Origin: Ornithinibacillus bavariensis | GTDB lineage: Bacteria; Bacillota; Bacilli; Bacillales; Amphibacillaceae | DNA: 64,000 nucleotides | Reading direction: 5' to 3' | NCBI RefSeq assembly: GCF_018333235.1 | Contig: NZ_BORP01000001.1 | Coordinates: forward strand, 1,096,625-1,160,624 | Part shown: in pieces, positions 36,451 through 45,384 of the stretch | Layout: each line of letters begins with the position of its first letter | Position numbering within the stretch: the first letter of the stretch is position 1 | Translations under genes and position numbers: made by a program | Notes under the pieces: model-generated | Database searches by the model: none | Seen by the model: the letters and a program-made list of their open reading frames with translations, nothing else | What the model was told of the DNA's origin: nothing

Positions 36451-36671
36451 ATAAAAATGGAATCCATTTTTCTTATGATGAGGTGTAGCCTTTAATTTAG
36501 GATTTTAAAATCTTATCTGTTGTCTTTTCTAAAATAGAATTGATAAACCATCTGGTATTTCATACCAAAGCTTACCTATTACAGGATTATCAATTTCTTT
36601 TCCTGATTGGTGGTTAGTTTGTTTCTTGATGAAGAGTACTTCAGCCTACCAGATCATCTATTTATTAGCGA

Positions 36672-36761
36672 CTATGGCCAAAGAAGTTCTTTGACCCAAT
36701 TATTATTTTCCTTTCGATACAGAACGCGTATATGTTTTCTGTCTATGTCCCCCTGCCAAAA
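36672..36761 (-). pseudogene. pdxH: Detached C-terminal tail of pdxH
   Basis: Directly after the TAA at 36764-36762 the same frame continues for 29 codons to TAG at 36674-36672. It reads FWQGDIDRKHIRVLYRKE, then NNNWVKELLWP. This is the conserved C-terminal strand and ending of pyridoxamine phosphate oxidases, which helps form the dimer and substrate site. The family normally reads E-F-W-Q-G here, so one GAA-to-TAA change explains the break. Confidence 0.85.
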
Positions 36762-37325
36762 TTACACCTCACATGCAGTTACCTGATATAGACACCAATT
36801 AGGGTCTACTAAATTAGGATTATTTTCGACAAGCTGATAATTCTCTAGAAAAGATCGCTCAAAATCATCATTGCTAGGCATCACTTCACTTTGCTTACCA
36901 ATTAGAGCTATGGCTCGTGCAGTTTCTCCTCTTCCTAAAAAGTCTTTAGCACTTTGCTCTTTTCCTATCTCCGATGCAGTACCACGTATTCGAACTTGCC
37001 TGCCGATCAAGGACCAATAAAAAGTTAATGTAACATTTGGATTCTCCTTTAATTGCTGTCCCTTTGCACTATTAATACCAGATGCAAAGTACCACCCTTC
37101 TTCATCCATATCTTTTAGAATGAGTACTCGCGCATCAGGATTCCCAAAACGATTGATAGGAGAAAGTGTCATGGAATGTGGTTCATGTACTCCATTTTTT
37201 ATTGCAATCTGAAACCATTCTTGAAAAAGCTTATGAGGACTTTCCGGAACATTGGTATAATCAAATTTCGGAAATGGTCCCTCCAACGCTTTAAGGTTAC
37301 TAAGTAACTTGTGAGGACTGTTCAT
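36762..37325 (-). CDS. pdxH: Pyridoxamine 5'-phosphate oxidase, truncated by in-frame stop
   Basis: 187 residues from the ATG at 37325 (AAGGAG seven bases upstream). FMN-binding split-barrel segments are present: NRFGNPDARVLILKDMDEEG, FASGINSAKGQQL, and TFYWSLIGRQVRIRG. The family usually runs about 215 residues and ends with an FWQG...LLWP tail; here a TAA cuts it after WCLYQVTACEV although the tail is intact in frame downstream (36672-36761). The short product would lack a conserved dimer and active-site segment and is probably inactive unless the stop is read through. PdxH matters only for salvage in bacteria that make PLP by PdxST, so loss could be tolerated. Confidence 0.85.
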   Translation of the reverse strand: MNSPHKLLSNLKALEGPFPKFDYTNVPESPHKLFQEWFQIAIKNGVHEPHSMTLSPINRFGNPDARVLILKDMDEEGWYFASGINSAKGQQLKENPNVTLTFYWSLIGRQVRIRGTASEIGKEQSAKDFLGRGETARAIALIGKQSEVMPSNDDFERSFLENYQLVENNPNLVDPNWCLYQVTACEV

Positions 37326-37540
37326 ATTCATGCTCCTTTTCTTAAAGGATCTTTTAAGCAAAGTATATCATTTTTGAATATTAATGAGCATTTTTAGTAA
37401 TCTGACATATTTACAAAAAATAAATATTTTACAGGCTCATGTATTTATATTCCAATACCAAAAATTGTAGCAACCGGCAAATGTCTGTAGTTCGTAATGT
37501 CTACTCTTCAGTCGTGCTCCCCGAGTTTTTCTGTATTTGA

Positions 37541-37897
37541 TGACTTTTATTAGACTGATTTAACTTGTTCTCCGATTTTTAGTCTATTAGCGGGCTTCTA
37601 TTAGACTGATTCGCCTTGTTTTCCGATTTTTAGTCTATTAGATGACTTCTATTAGACTGACTTACCTTGTTTTCCGATTTTTAGTCTATTAGATGACTTC
37701 TATTAGACTGACTTACCTTGTTTCCCGATTTTTAGTCTATTAGAACGCTTCTATTAGACTGATTCGCCTTGTTTTCCGATTTTTAGTCTATTAGAACGCT
37801 TCTATTAGACTAATTTTCCTTATTCCCCGATTTTTAGTCTATTAGGGCACTTCTATTAGGCAGATTTGCTTGGTTTCCGCAATTTTAGTCTATTACA
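37541..37897. repeat. Tandem array, seven 51-bp units
   Basis: The anchor TAGACT recurs at 37551, 37602, 37653, 37704, 37755, 37806 and (as TAGGCA) 37857, exactly 51 bp apart. Each unit reads roughly TTCTATTAGACTGATT, a CCTTGTTTTCCGA middle, then TTTTTAGTCTATTAG. The two ends of a unit form an imperfect dyad (CTATTAGACT with AGTCTATTAG). Units 2-5 are nearly identical and the outer ones are more diverged. TAG codons interrupt the frames and no gene crosses it. Confidence 0.9.
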
Positions 37898-38021
37898 GTG
37901 CATCTATTCATACGTTTTACCGTAAAAATGAATGTTCAATTCGGTTGGCATCTTCTGTAGTTTAAATATGGCATCTCTATTTTTTGTTCTTTATAATAGA
38001 GATAGGAAGGAGTTTAGGGAT

Positions 38022-38159
38022 ATGGTAAAAGTAAAAATGAATGTACAAACGGCATATCATGGTGAATTATTTCGGGCAGGCAAGGTTTATGAGGTTGATG
38101 AAGAAACGGCTAAAAGATGGATAGCTAGCAAACTAGCTATAAAGGCTGAGGAAGAATAG
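38022..38159 (+). CDS. Small phage-like protein, 45 residues
   Basis: Start at the ATG 38022 with AGGAAGGAG nine bases upstream; the longer frame from 37932 reads through the promoter area and is unlikely. Sequence MVKVKMNVQTAYHGELF then AGKVYEVDEETAKRWI and an acidic end. The pattern of basic strand, glycine, V-Y-E-V-D and a T-A-K-R-W-I helix resembles short head or accessory proteins in phage genomes, but no other phage gene is near. Function unknown. Confidence 0.6.
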   Translation: MVKVKMNVQTAYHGELFRAGKVYEVDEETAKRWIASKLAIKAEEE

Positions 38160-38294
38160 TTCATAGATTTCACTTCTATAATGTACCGCAAAAGCGTTTC
38201 TTGGTTTCCTATATCCTTGCATATTTCATTCAAAAAAATTACGGCAATAAAATTACAAATTTGCCCTTCGCTTTTTGTTACAACGATGCAAGAT

Positions 38295-38334
38295 AAAAAG
38301 TCCCGCTAACATTTATGATGTTAACGGGACTTTT
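38295..38334. terminator. Bidirectional terminator between small gene and ferredoxin
   Basis: AAAAGTCCCGCTAACAT / ATGTTAACGGGACTTTT, 17 pairs with one mismatch and a 5-nt loop. T4 follows on plus and T5 on minus, serving the convergent genes on both sides. Confidence 0.88.
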
Positions 38335-38342
38335 GTGTATGA

Positions 38343-38582
38343 TTAACGATTGGCGAAGAATTCTTCAGCCTTTTCTAAATAAACTTCTTGTTCAGGTGTC
38401 AAATCATATTCTTCTTCAATTGCATTTACTGGGCAAGCAGCTTTACATGCTCCACAGTCAATACAAATATCTGGATCTATGTAGAATTGATCTGGACCTT
38501 CTTCTATACAATCAACTGGGCAGACACTAACACACTCTGCTGCCTTTTCTTGCTGACATGGTTCTAATATTACAAAAGCCAT
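38343..38582 (-). CDS. 4Fe-4S/7Fe-type ferredoxin
   Basis: 79 residues. Cysteine spacing is C9, C17, C21, C25 in the first half (EPCQQEKAAECVSVCPVDC) and CIDCGACKAACP in the second, fitting two iron-sulphur centres of the FdxA type. It carries low-potential electrons in the cytosol. GGAGGG is upstream of the ATG. Single gene with a terminator at 38295-38334. The redox partner is not evident. Confidence 0.92.
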   Translation of the reverse strand: MAFVILEPCQQEKAAECVSVCPVDCIEEGPDQFYIDPDICIDCGACKAACPVNAIEEEYDLTPEQEVYLEKAEEFFANR

Positions 38583-38693
38583 CTATTTTAACCCTCCCTA
38601 ATCCATAATACAAGGCACATCTTCATATTAATGATACAACTAGTAGAAGTTCAAGTAAACTGCTTCACGGAAAATTCATAAAGATAAAGAAGA

Positions 38694-39131
38694 CTAAAGT
38701 TCCTTATACATAATTATATGAGGTCCAATTTGTGGATAATGAAACACATCACCATGTGCATAAAAGCCCAGCTTTTCATAATATGCTTGTACTGTCGTTC
38801 TTCCATTACACCAGAGTAAATCAAACCCTTCATCCCTTAGCTTTTCTTCAGCATAAGTAACGACTCTTCTACCTGCTCCAAGCATACGATGTTCGTCCAG
38901 TGTGGCCATAGCTCGTAAACGATATTGCTTTTCACTAGAAAAATCCGGAAAACTTTCCTTATAAAATGATGCAATTGTGATTAATTTATCATTTAAAAAA
39001 GCACCCAAATGAAATGCACCCTCATCATGATCTGTATCATATATACTTTCCTCATACGGTAAGTGTGGCCTTAAGATTTGGTGCCTTATATCATAGGTCA
39101 TTTCTGGACTAACTTCTCTAATTTCTATCAT
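38694..39131 (-). CDS. GNAT-family N-acetyltransferase
   Basis: 145 residues, single GNAT domain. The acetyl-CoA loop is weak in form (RMLGAGRRVVTYAEE), followed by the GFDLLWCNGRTTVQAYYEKL block and the GFYAHGDVFH motif typical of small-molecule acetyltransferases such as the ElaA/YitI group. GGGGGAAA is upstream of the ATG. Substrate unknown. Unrelated in layout to the tandem GNATs of operon A. Confidence 0.82.
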   Translation of the reverse strand: MIEIREVSPEMTYDIRHQILRPHLPYEESIYDTDHDEGAFHLGAFLNDKLITIASFYKESFPDFSSEKQYRLRAMATLDEHRMLGAGRRVVTYAEEKLRDEGFDLLWCNGRTTVQAYYEKLGFYAHGDVFHYPQIGPHIIMYKEL

Positions 39132-39316
39132 TTAATTTCCCCCTTTTACTAACTACTATATTAATTCTTCTCGTTCATCATATCTCCTTCTTTATTTAAC
39201 AAAAAAAAAACGAATGAAACTAACAAGGATTTAGACAACTGTAGGATTTAATCCTTGCTACGTCTCCTTTTCAACAATACATTGGTCAAATTGGTATTTA
39301 GGAGATACTCTATTCT

Positions 39317-39472
39317 TCATTTCTATTCTTCTCTTTGCCAAAAATGATGCTTAGAAGATCCCTAGACCTCATTTCTCTTCTTCTTTTTCCTCAAAATAAT
39401 GCTTAGGAGCGCTCTATGCTTCATTTCTCTTCTTCTCTTTGCCCATAATGACGTTTATATGAATGCTGTACG
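39317..39472. repeat. Degenerate 52-bp tandem repeat, about three units
   Basis: Units starting TCATTTCT at 39317, 39369 and 39421 share TTCTTCTCTTTGCC, then AATGATGCTTAG. Spacing is 52 bp. The array lies in a 450-bp non-coding gap before topB; the other half of the gap has an A-rich run and an AAGGATT/AATCCTT hairpin (about 39219-39255). Confidence 0.7.
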
Positions 39473-39509
39473 TTAGTTTTATGTTTTATGCCTAAATTAG
39501 TTCCAAATA

Positions 39510-39537
39510 AAAGAACCACAGCAAGATAAGCTGTGGT
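39510..39537 (-). terminator. Terminator of topB
   Basis: ACCACAGC / GCTGTGGT stem, 7-nt loop, then TCTTTTATTT on the minus strand. Confidence 0.75.
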
Positions 39538-39584
39538 AAACTCGTATATCTATATTATTTAATGATTTTTAGAAATTCATTCTT

Positions 39585-41762
39585 TTACTTTTCTTTAAAC
39601 TTGGCTAAAGCTTCTGCAAGAGCATTATTGGCAAATCCATCATCTTGATTTTTTAAATACTTATGAACATCCTTTTTAGAAACCTTATGTCTCTTCTCTT
39701 GTTCTCTTCGCTTGTTAAAGGTTGACAGCTTTTCTCGATAGCCACAGGAGCAAGTAAATAATTGTCCTTCGCCTTCACCACGTAATTCTAATCGTTTATG
39801 GCAATTTGGGCAACGTGCATTTGTTTTTCTTGCTATATTTTTCTTATGTCCACAGGAGCGGTCCTGGCAGACAAGCATACGTCCATGCTTATTATTAACC
39901 TCAAGCATTAATTTTCCACATTCAGGACATTTTGTCCCGGTCATATTATCATGTTTAAATTTACTGTCTTTTCCTTTAATCTCTTGTACAACTTCTTTTG
40001 TATAATCCTTGATTTCGCGAATAAATTGATTTTTATTTAATTTACCTTCTGCTATTAAACTAAGTTTTTGCTCCCATTCAGCAGTTAAAGCCGGGGACCG
40101 TAAATCCTCTGGTACAAGATCCAGCAGTTGCTTTCCTTTGGAGGTAATAAAAATATGTTTTCCTTTTAGCTCCATATAGCTACTATTAAATAGCTTTTCA
40201 ATAATATCCGCACGAGTTGCTACCGTCCCGATTCCTCCTGTTTTTTGCAGGGTTCCAGCTAAATGCTTTTCATCTGGATTCATGTATCGAACAGGATTTT
40301 CCATTGCTTGTAGCAAAGCACCCTCGGTAAACCGTTCTGGAGGTTTTGTTTCTCCAGTTGTCAAATTAATTGTTATATTTGCCATTACATCATGCTGTTT
40401 TACAACCGGTAAACGCTGATTGTCTACCTCCTCCTCATCATCGAAATGACGATCATAGACAGCTTTCCAGCCTTGTTTTTTAACGATTTTCCCTTTTGCT
40501 GTAAAGGATTCTGAGCCAATACTTGCGTGAATTGTCGTCTGATCGTACTCATATGCTTCCATTAACACTGCTAAGAAACGCTTGACAACGAGATCATATA
40601 TTTTTCGTTCCTTATCATCCAAACCCTCCAGAATTACAGGCTCCTCGGTAGGAATAATAGCATGGTGATCACTGACTTTTGCATTATCAACAACAGATTT
40701 CGGTAGCTTGCCGATGCCCTTTTGCAGGATCAATTTAGCAAATCGAGCATACTGATCAACACCACATGCCTTTAGACGATCTGTTAATGTTGGAACAATG
40801 TCAGTAGAAATAACCCTTGAATCCGTTCTAGGATAAGTTAAAACCTTATGACGTTCATAGAGTTTTTGCATAATCGATAAGGTTTGTTTCCCAGAAAAGC
40901 CAAATATACGATTTGCATCCCGTTGCAATTCAGTTAAATCATATAGCTGTGGCGAATGTTTCTTTTTCAGCGTTGTATCGACCTTAATAATTTTTAACGA
41001 CTGGTCTCTTAGTTTAGCAAGTAATCCATCTGCTTTTTCTTTAGAAAAAATCCTCGAGTTGTTTTTGTTATCCTGCCATGTAAATGTAATACCGCTTTTA
41101 GTCTTTGCTACTATTCCGTAAAATGTTTGGGCTTTAAATTCTTGTATTTCCTTTTCTCTTGCAGCGACCATTGCTAATGTTGGTGTTTGGACACGTCCAC
41201 TAGATAGCTGGGCATTAAATTTTGTTGTAAGTGCGCGTGTAGCATTCAGTCCTACATACCAATCGGCTTCGGAACGAGCAACAGCAGAGGCATATAAATT
41301 TTCATAGTTTTTACCTGGCTTTAACTGCTTAAACCCATCACGTATTGCTTTATCTGTGACAGACGAAATCCAAAGTCGTTTAATAGGCTTATTAATCCGA
41401 GCTTTTTCAATAATCCATCTTGCCACAAGCTCCCCCTCACGGCCAGCATCTGTAGCAATAACAATTTCCCCTACATCTTTTCGATTAAGCTGTGTTTTTA
41501 CCGCACTAAATTGCTTTCCAGTTTGCTTCATGACAATAAGTTTTAAAGGGGCAGGAAGCATTGGTAAGTCCTCTAGGCGCCACTGTTTGTATTTATCATC
41601 ATATGCTTCTGGGTCCGCAAGCGTAATCAAGTGACCAAGTGCCCAGGTCACGATATATTTCGAACCTTCCATAAAGCCATTTCCTTTTTTAGAACAATTA
41701 AGAACTCGTGCTATATCACGACCTACGGAAGGTTTTTCTGCTAGAACTAATGTTTTACTCAT
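39585..41762 (-). CDS. topB: DNA topoisomerase III (type IA)
   Basis: 725 residues from the ATG at 41762; AAAGGA is eight bases upstream, and an extra eight residues of open frame before it are unlikely. The Toprim domain opens MSKTLVLAEKPSVGRDIA and contains IATDAGREGELVARWI. The active-site tyrosine is Tyr310 in LTYPRTDSRVIS. SSGRVQTPTLAMV marks domain IV. The C-terminus has two zinc-ribbon-like pairs (KCPECGKLMLEV, RCPNCHKRLELR). It decatenates and relaxes DNA. It stands alone with its own terminator and no plasmid or conjugation genes nearby. Confidence 0.95.
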   Translation of the reverse strand: MSKTLVLAEKPSVGRDIARVLNCSKKGNGFMEGSKYIVTWALGHLITLADPEAYDDKYKQWRLEDLPMLPAPLKLIVMKQTGKQFSAVKTQLNRKDVGEIVIATDAGREGELVARWIIEKARINKPIKRLWISSVTDKAIRDGFKQLKPGKNYENLYASAVARSEADWYVGLNATRALTTKFNAQLSSGRVQTPTLAMVAAREKEIQEFKAQTFYGIVAKTKSGITFTWQDNKNNSRIFSKEKADGLLAKLRDQSLKIIKVDTTLKKKHSPQLYDLTELQRDANRIFGFSGKQTLSIMQKLYERHKVLTYPRTDSRVISTDIVPTLTDRLKACGVDQYARFAKLILQKGIGKLPKSVVDNAKVSDHHAIIPTEEPVILEGLDDKERKIYDLVVKRFLAVLMEAYEYDQTTIHASIGSESFTAKGKIVKKQGWKAVYDRHFDDEEEVDNQRLPVVKQHDVMANITINLTTGETKPPERFTEGALLQAMENPVRYMNPDEKHLAGTLQKTGGIGTVATRADIIEKLFNSSYMELKGKHIFITSKGKQLLDLVPEDLRSPALTAEWEQKLSLIAEGKLNKNQFIREIKDYTKEVVQEIKGKDSKFKHDNMTGTKCPECGKLMLEVNNKHGRMLVCQDRSCGHKKNIARKTNARCPNCHKRLELRGEGEGQLFTCSCGYREKLSTFNKRREQEKRHKVSKKDVHKYLKNQDDGFANNALAEALAKFKEK

Positions 41763-41964
41763 ATGCATAATCCTTTCTAAAAACATCTATTCCTTACTAT
41801 ACCATATTTCGAAGGGCTTGCCCTTTGTAGCACACAACATCACTAAATCCCATAATATAACCTACAGATAGAATACCTAGTAATACATCGCATGAAGCGA
41901 AGACTAGGTTACACTAATGCAGGTGAAAACGATGTTCCATCTGCTAAGTAAAGGATATGGTGAT

Positions 41965-42594
41965 ATGCTATACTATACAGGATTATTATTCCTAGTCATT
42001 GCTGTAAGCTTAGATGGTTTTGGTGTTGGCGTTTCCTATGGAATGCGTAAGATACTAGTACCACGAAATGCACTTTCAATCATTATGCTATGTTCAGGAG
42101 TAGTTGTTCTTTTTTCCATGCTTCTTGGAAATGTGATAAGTTCCTATTTATCCATACACTTCGCGAAAACTATTGGAGCAGCAATTCTAATATTTATTGG
42201 AGTATTCTCCTTAATTAACGCTATTCGAAGTCAACTAAAAAAAGATGATGGGAAAACAAATCAAGCCTCATCACCGAACAACTTCCATCGATTTCGCACC
42301 GTTATAGCTACACCTGATAAAGCAGATCTTGACCTTTCTGGAACGATATCCATTGGTGAAGCAGTTTTACTTGGCACTGCTCTAGCATTAGATGCATTTG
42401 GTGCGGGAATAGGTGCTGCCATTTTGGGTTATTCCGTGATTCTTACCCCACTCTTAATCGCGTTAATGAGTGGACTATTTGTTCATTTTGGTATAAGAAT
42501 AGGAATCGTATTATCAAAAAATAAACGCCTGGAACGAATGAACTTTTTACCACCAGTATTGTTAATTACCATTGGGGTTTTGAATTTGTTTTAG
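41965..42594 (+). CDS. ytaF: Sporulation membrane protein YtaF (MntP-like fold)
   Basis: 209 residues, six helices in two related halves. Each half has an acidic motif in the first helix, AVSLDGFGVGVSYGMRK and ALALDAFGAGIGAAILG, as in the MntP/YtaF family. The central hydrophilic loop includes DKADLDLSGTISIGEA. The start MLYYTGLL fits the family length; AAAGGA is nine bases away. ATGs further up (41917, 41932) stay in frame and cannot be excluded. YtaF is made during sporulation in B. subtilis; its cargo is unproven. Confidence 0.85.
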   Translation: MLYYTGLLFLVIAVSLDGFGVGVSYGMRKILVPRNALSIIMLCSGVVVLFSMLLGNVISSYLSIHFAKTIGAAILIFIGVFSLINAIRSQLKKDDGKTNQASSPNNFHRFRTVIATPDKADLDLSGTISIGEAVLLGTALALDAFGAGIGAAILGYSVILTPLLIALMSGLFVHFGIRIGIVLSKNKRLERMNFLPPVLLITIGVLNLF

Positions 42595-43094
42595 AAAAGT
42601 TATAATAATGTTCCATTATCAAAGTATTATTATATGGTAACAATCTAGAAAATGGATTCCTCATGTTTCGAAAAATCGAGAATCTAGTTATAGTCTCGCT
42701 GTAGCATCATAAAGTAAAAAAGCTTTATTCGCTTGAGAATAGCTTTAAACTCATTTTCCAATTTTAATAATTTAGTAGTGATAAAGTAGAACAAAGAAAT
42801 TCTTAATATAAGCATGGAGAAGGTATATAAAATTATGAAGGGCTATCTAATAGGTAGTCCTTTTTACTATTTAAGATAGATCGACTTTTGCTGTAAGTAA
42901 GTTGTTTTGAAAAGACGTATTATATTTGAAAGTGCGTTGTTTTGGGTTAATTTAAGAGATTATATCTCTTTTCTCCTTTTTAATATCAGTTTATTTCGAT
43001 TTTTATGCTAACATAAAGGTAGTATGTGAAACCATGTACTTATAACGAACGACGCCGTTTTCTTAATAACTTAACTAAAAAGAGGGTGGATGGT
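42595..43094. other. 500-bp spacer with one terminator-like hairpin
   Basis: No credible gene. The only clear element is a hairpin with T-run at 42838-42865, 240 bp downstream of ytaF; a weak AAAGCT/AGCTTT hairpin is at about 42719-42746. Confidence 0.5.
42838..42865 (+). terminator. Terminator-like hairpin in spacer
   Basis: AAGGGCTATC pairs with GGTAGTCCTT (ten pairs, two G-U), 5-nt loop, T5. It could end the ytaF message or an unseen small RNA. Confidence 0.6.
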
Positions 43095-43874
43095 TTGAGT
43101 TTAAATTATCAAGTGTATGGAGATAAGAATGCTCCATTGATGGTGTTTTTACACGGGGGTGGAGTAAGCAGCTGGATGTGGGATAAGCAAGTTCAATATT
43201 TCAGTAATTATCATTGTATTACCATAGATCTACCAGAACAAGGAGCAAGTACAGATACAGAGGAGTTCTCCATTCAGTTTAGTGCCGAAAAAGTTAATGA
43301 GATAATAGAGAAGGAAGCAAACGGTAAAAAGGTAATTGTTATTGGGTTCTCACTAGGGGCACAGGTTGCTATAAAAATGCTGAGCCTAAATTCCAATTTA
43401 ATTGATTATGCCATTATTAACAGTGCATTAGTAAGACCCAACTCAATAATTAGAAAAATGATAAGACCGATGATAAAATTGTCCTTTCCATTAGTTAAAA
43501 ATAAATTCTTTTCAAAACTTCAAGCGAAAACACTATATATCGGACAGGAATACTTTGATACATATTTTAAGGAAAGCTCACAAATGAAATCAGATACACT
43601 GATTAGAATATTAAAGGAAAATATGTCATTTAAAATACCCGAAGCTTTTAAGAAATCAAAAAGTAAAATACTCGTTACTGTTGGGAAAAAAGAAAAATCA
43701 ATAATGAAAAAATCAGCAATAGATATAGTTGCAAATAATTCAAATTGCACTGGAATAATTATCCCTAAGGTTGGCCACGGAATATCTTTGGTGAATCCTG
43801 ATTTCTTTAACCAATTGATAAAAACTTGGATACACGAAGGTACTTTGCCAAAAGAAGTAACATTAATAAAGTAA
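43095..43874 (+). CDS. Alpha/beta hydrolase
   Basis: About 259 residues. The oxyanion strand is MVFLHGGGVSSWMWD, the nucleophile elbow GFSLGA, and the catalytic histidine in KVGHGISLV. The expected acid after strand 6 is replaced by VGKKEKS, where a Glu may serve. The TTG start at 43095 has GAGGGTGG upstream; an open frame extends to a GTG at 43026. Substrate unknown. It precedes an MFS exporter by 270 bp on the same strand. Confidence 0.82.
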   Translation: MSLNYQVYGDKNAPLMVFLHGGGVSSWMWDKQVQYFSNYHCITIDLPEQGASTDTEEFSIQFSAEKVNEIIEKEANGKKVIVIGFSLGAQVAIKMLSLNSNLIDYAIINSALVRPNSIIRKMIRPMIKLSFPLVKNKFFSKLQAKTLYIGQEYFDTYFKESSQMKSDTLIRILKENMSFKIPEAFKKSKSKILVTVGKKEKSIMKKSAIDIVANNSNCTGIIIPKVGHGISLVNPDFFNQLIKTWIHEGTLPKEVTLIK

Positions 43875-44145
43875 AAAAAGTTAGAGGAACGGTTCCTTTG
43901 CATAAAGGGATTACTGAAATGTTCAAACCTCTTACATAACCCAAACCTATATCTGCTGGATTAGGATCCGTTTTGATTTATTTTTTTCAAAATGGATTCT
44001 TTATATGTAATGTAAAAAGAAGATTAGGAAGGTGTTTTTAATAAAGTCCTATTCCAAAGCTATATAATCTTGTTAATAAAGTCCGCAAGAATCTAGAAGA
44101 AAATAAACTCACTAATTTAGTAATCTTTAAGTGAGGTGAAATCAT

Positions 44146-45384
44146 ATGTACTTGAATGTTCTAAAAAATAATAAGAATGTTCTATTCTACTTACTAGGAG
44201 CGGGAGCATCTAATTTAGGTAATGTTATAACAGGACTTGCTTTCTTATTTTTAGCTTATGAGATGACGGAATCAACCCTACACACAACAGGTGTTGCTAT
44301 TTCACAGGTACTACCATATCTCTTATTTGGATTAGTTGGTGGCGTCATTGCTGATTCGGTAGATAAAAAGAAGCTGTTGATAAAAATTGATCTTATCAGT
44401 GTACCGCTTATCTTATCACTAGTCGCATTACATCAATTTGAACTATTGAACTACTGGCATCTAATTATTGTAAGCTTTATCATTCAATGTTTAGGATGTT
44501 TTTTCAACCCAGCTCATCGAGCAATTCTACCGGTTATTACTAAGGAGGAAGAAAGAACTACAGTTAATAGCTTCCTTGATACCGTTACAAGAGGGGTGAC
44601 CGTACTAGGTCCGATAGCTAGTGTTGGATTAATGAATACGATTGGCATCATACATTTTTTTACTCTCGATGCGTTTACATATCTAATAAGTGCAATCCTT
44701 ATTTATAAAATCCGTCTTCAAGAAAAAGACAGTGAAATTTCCAGAATAAAAACAACGGATATAATTAGTTCAATAAGAGATTTTGCTGTTTGGGCGTACA
44801 GACAAGTCACAATCCGAACATTGTTTATTGTAACAGTAATAATCGTATTTTTTAACACATGGGTATGGCAAGTTGGTCTATTATTACAGCTGATGGAAAC
44901 AAGACCGAACGGAGAAGAACTGTACAGTATTCTATTAGGCTGGTACGGTGCTGCAGTCATAGCAATAAATTTACTGGTTCCAATAATGTGGAAAAAGCTG
45001 AATATGAAGATTTATTTGATTGGATCACTTATTTGGGGATTGGGTATCTTTATTTTGGGTCTAGCAACTAACACCCCACTATATTTTATCGGAGTGTTAG
45101 TTACTGCAATTGGCTTGCCAATATCTGGCTTAGCTAGGGTATACTTATTACAACAATACCTGCCAACAAATAAATTGGGGAGAGGCTTTAGTTTCAATGC
45201 ATTTCTTCTATATTTATCCAATGCCATTTCTCTTGGAATCTTCGGATTTATTTCTTCATTCGTATCCACCCATATCTTATTTTTGATATGTGGACTAATG
45301 ATGATTGTTAGCTCTGGCGTTTACCTTCTAACCATCCTTCGAAACAAACCTGGAGTGATGCCATATAAACGCTTAAATAGTTGA
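44146..45384 (+). CDS. MFS exporter, macrolide-efflux (MefA/MFS_3) type
   Basis: 412 residues, 12 helices. The loop after the second helix reads GGVIADSVDKKKLLIKIDL, the major facilitator motif A form G-x-x-x-D-x-x-x-x-K. The segment FNPAHRAILPVITKEEE is typical of the MefA-like exporters. GAGGTG precedes the ATG. The 3' end overlaps the end of the convergent AraC gene by 64 bp. Likely exports a small lipophilic compound; the true substrate is unknown. Its AraC neighbour may regulate it. Confidence 0.86.
   Translation: MYLNVLKNNKNVLFYLLGAGASNLGNVITGLAFLFLAYEMTESTLHTTGVAISQVLPYLLFGLVGGVIADSVDKKKLLIKIDLISVPLILSLVALHQFELLNYWHLIIVSFIIQCLGCFFNPAHRAILPVITKEEERTTVNSFLDTVTRGVTVLGPIASVGLMNTIGIIHFFTLDAFTYLISAILIYKIRLQEKDSEISRIKTTDIISSIRDFAVWAYRQVTIRTLFIVTVIIVFFNTWVWQVGLLLQLMETRPNGEELYSILLGWYGAAVIAINLLVPIMWKKLNMKIYLIGSLIWGLGIFILGLATNTPLYFIGVLVTAIGLPISGLARVYLLQQYLPTNKLGRGFSFNAFLLYLSNAISLGIFGFISSFVSTHILFLICGLMMIVSSGVYLLTILRNKPGVMPYKRLNS

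Noticed and set aside
36530..36660. Minus-strand open fragment ending KLWYEIPDGLSILF after pdxH
   Set aside because: No start or ribosome site and no recognisable family; it may be a relic but the support is too thin.
37541..37897. CRISPR array
   Set aside because: The whole 51-bp unit repeats without unique spacers of constant length, and no cas genes are present.
39585..41762. Mobile-element origin for topoisomerase III
   Set aside because: TopB is chromosomal in many Bacillaceae; no conjugation, integrase or partition genes lie nearby.
42800..42880. Short gene MEKVYKIMKGYL near the 42838 hairpin
   Set aside because: No ribosome site, and the frame runs through the terminator stem.
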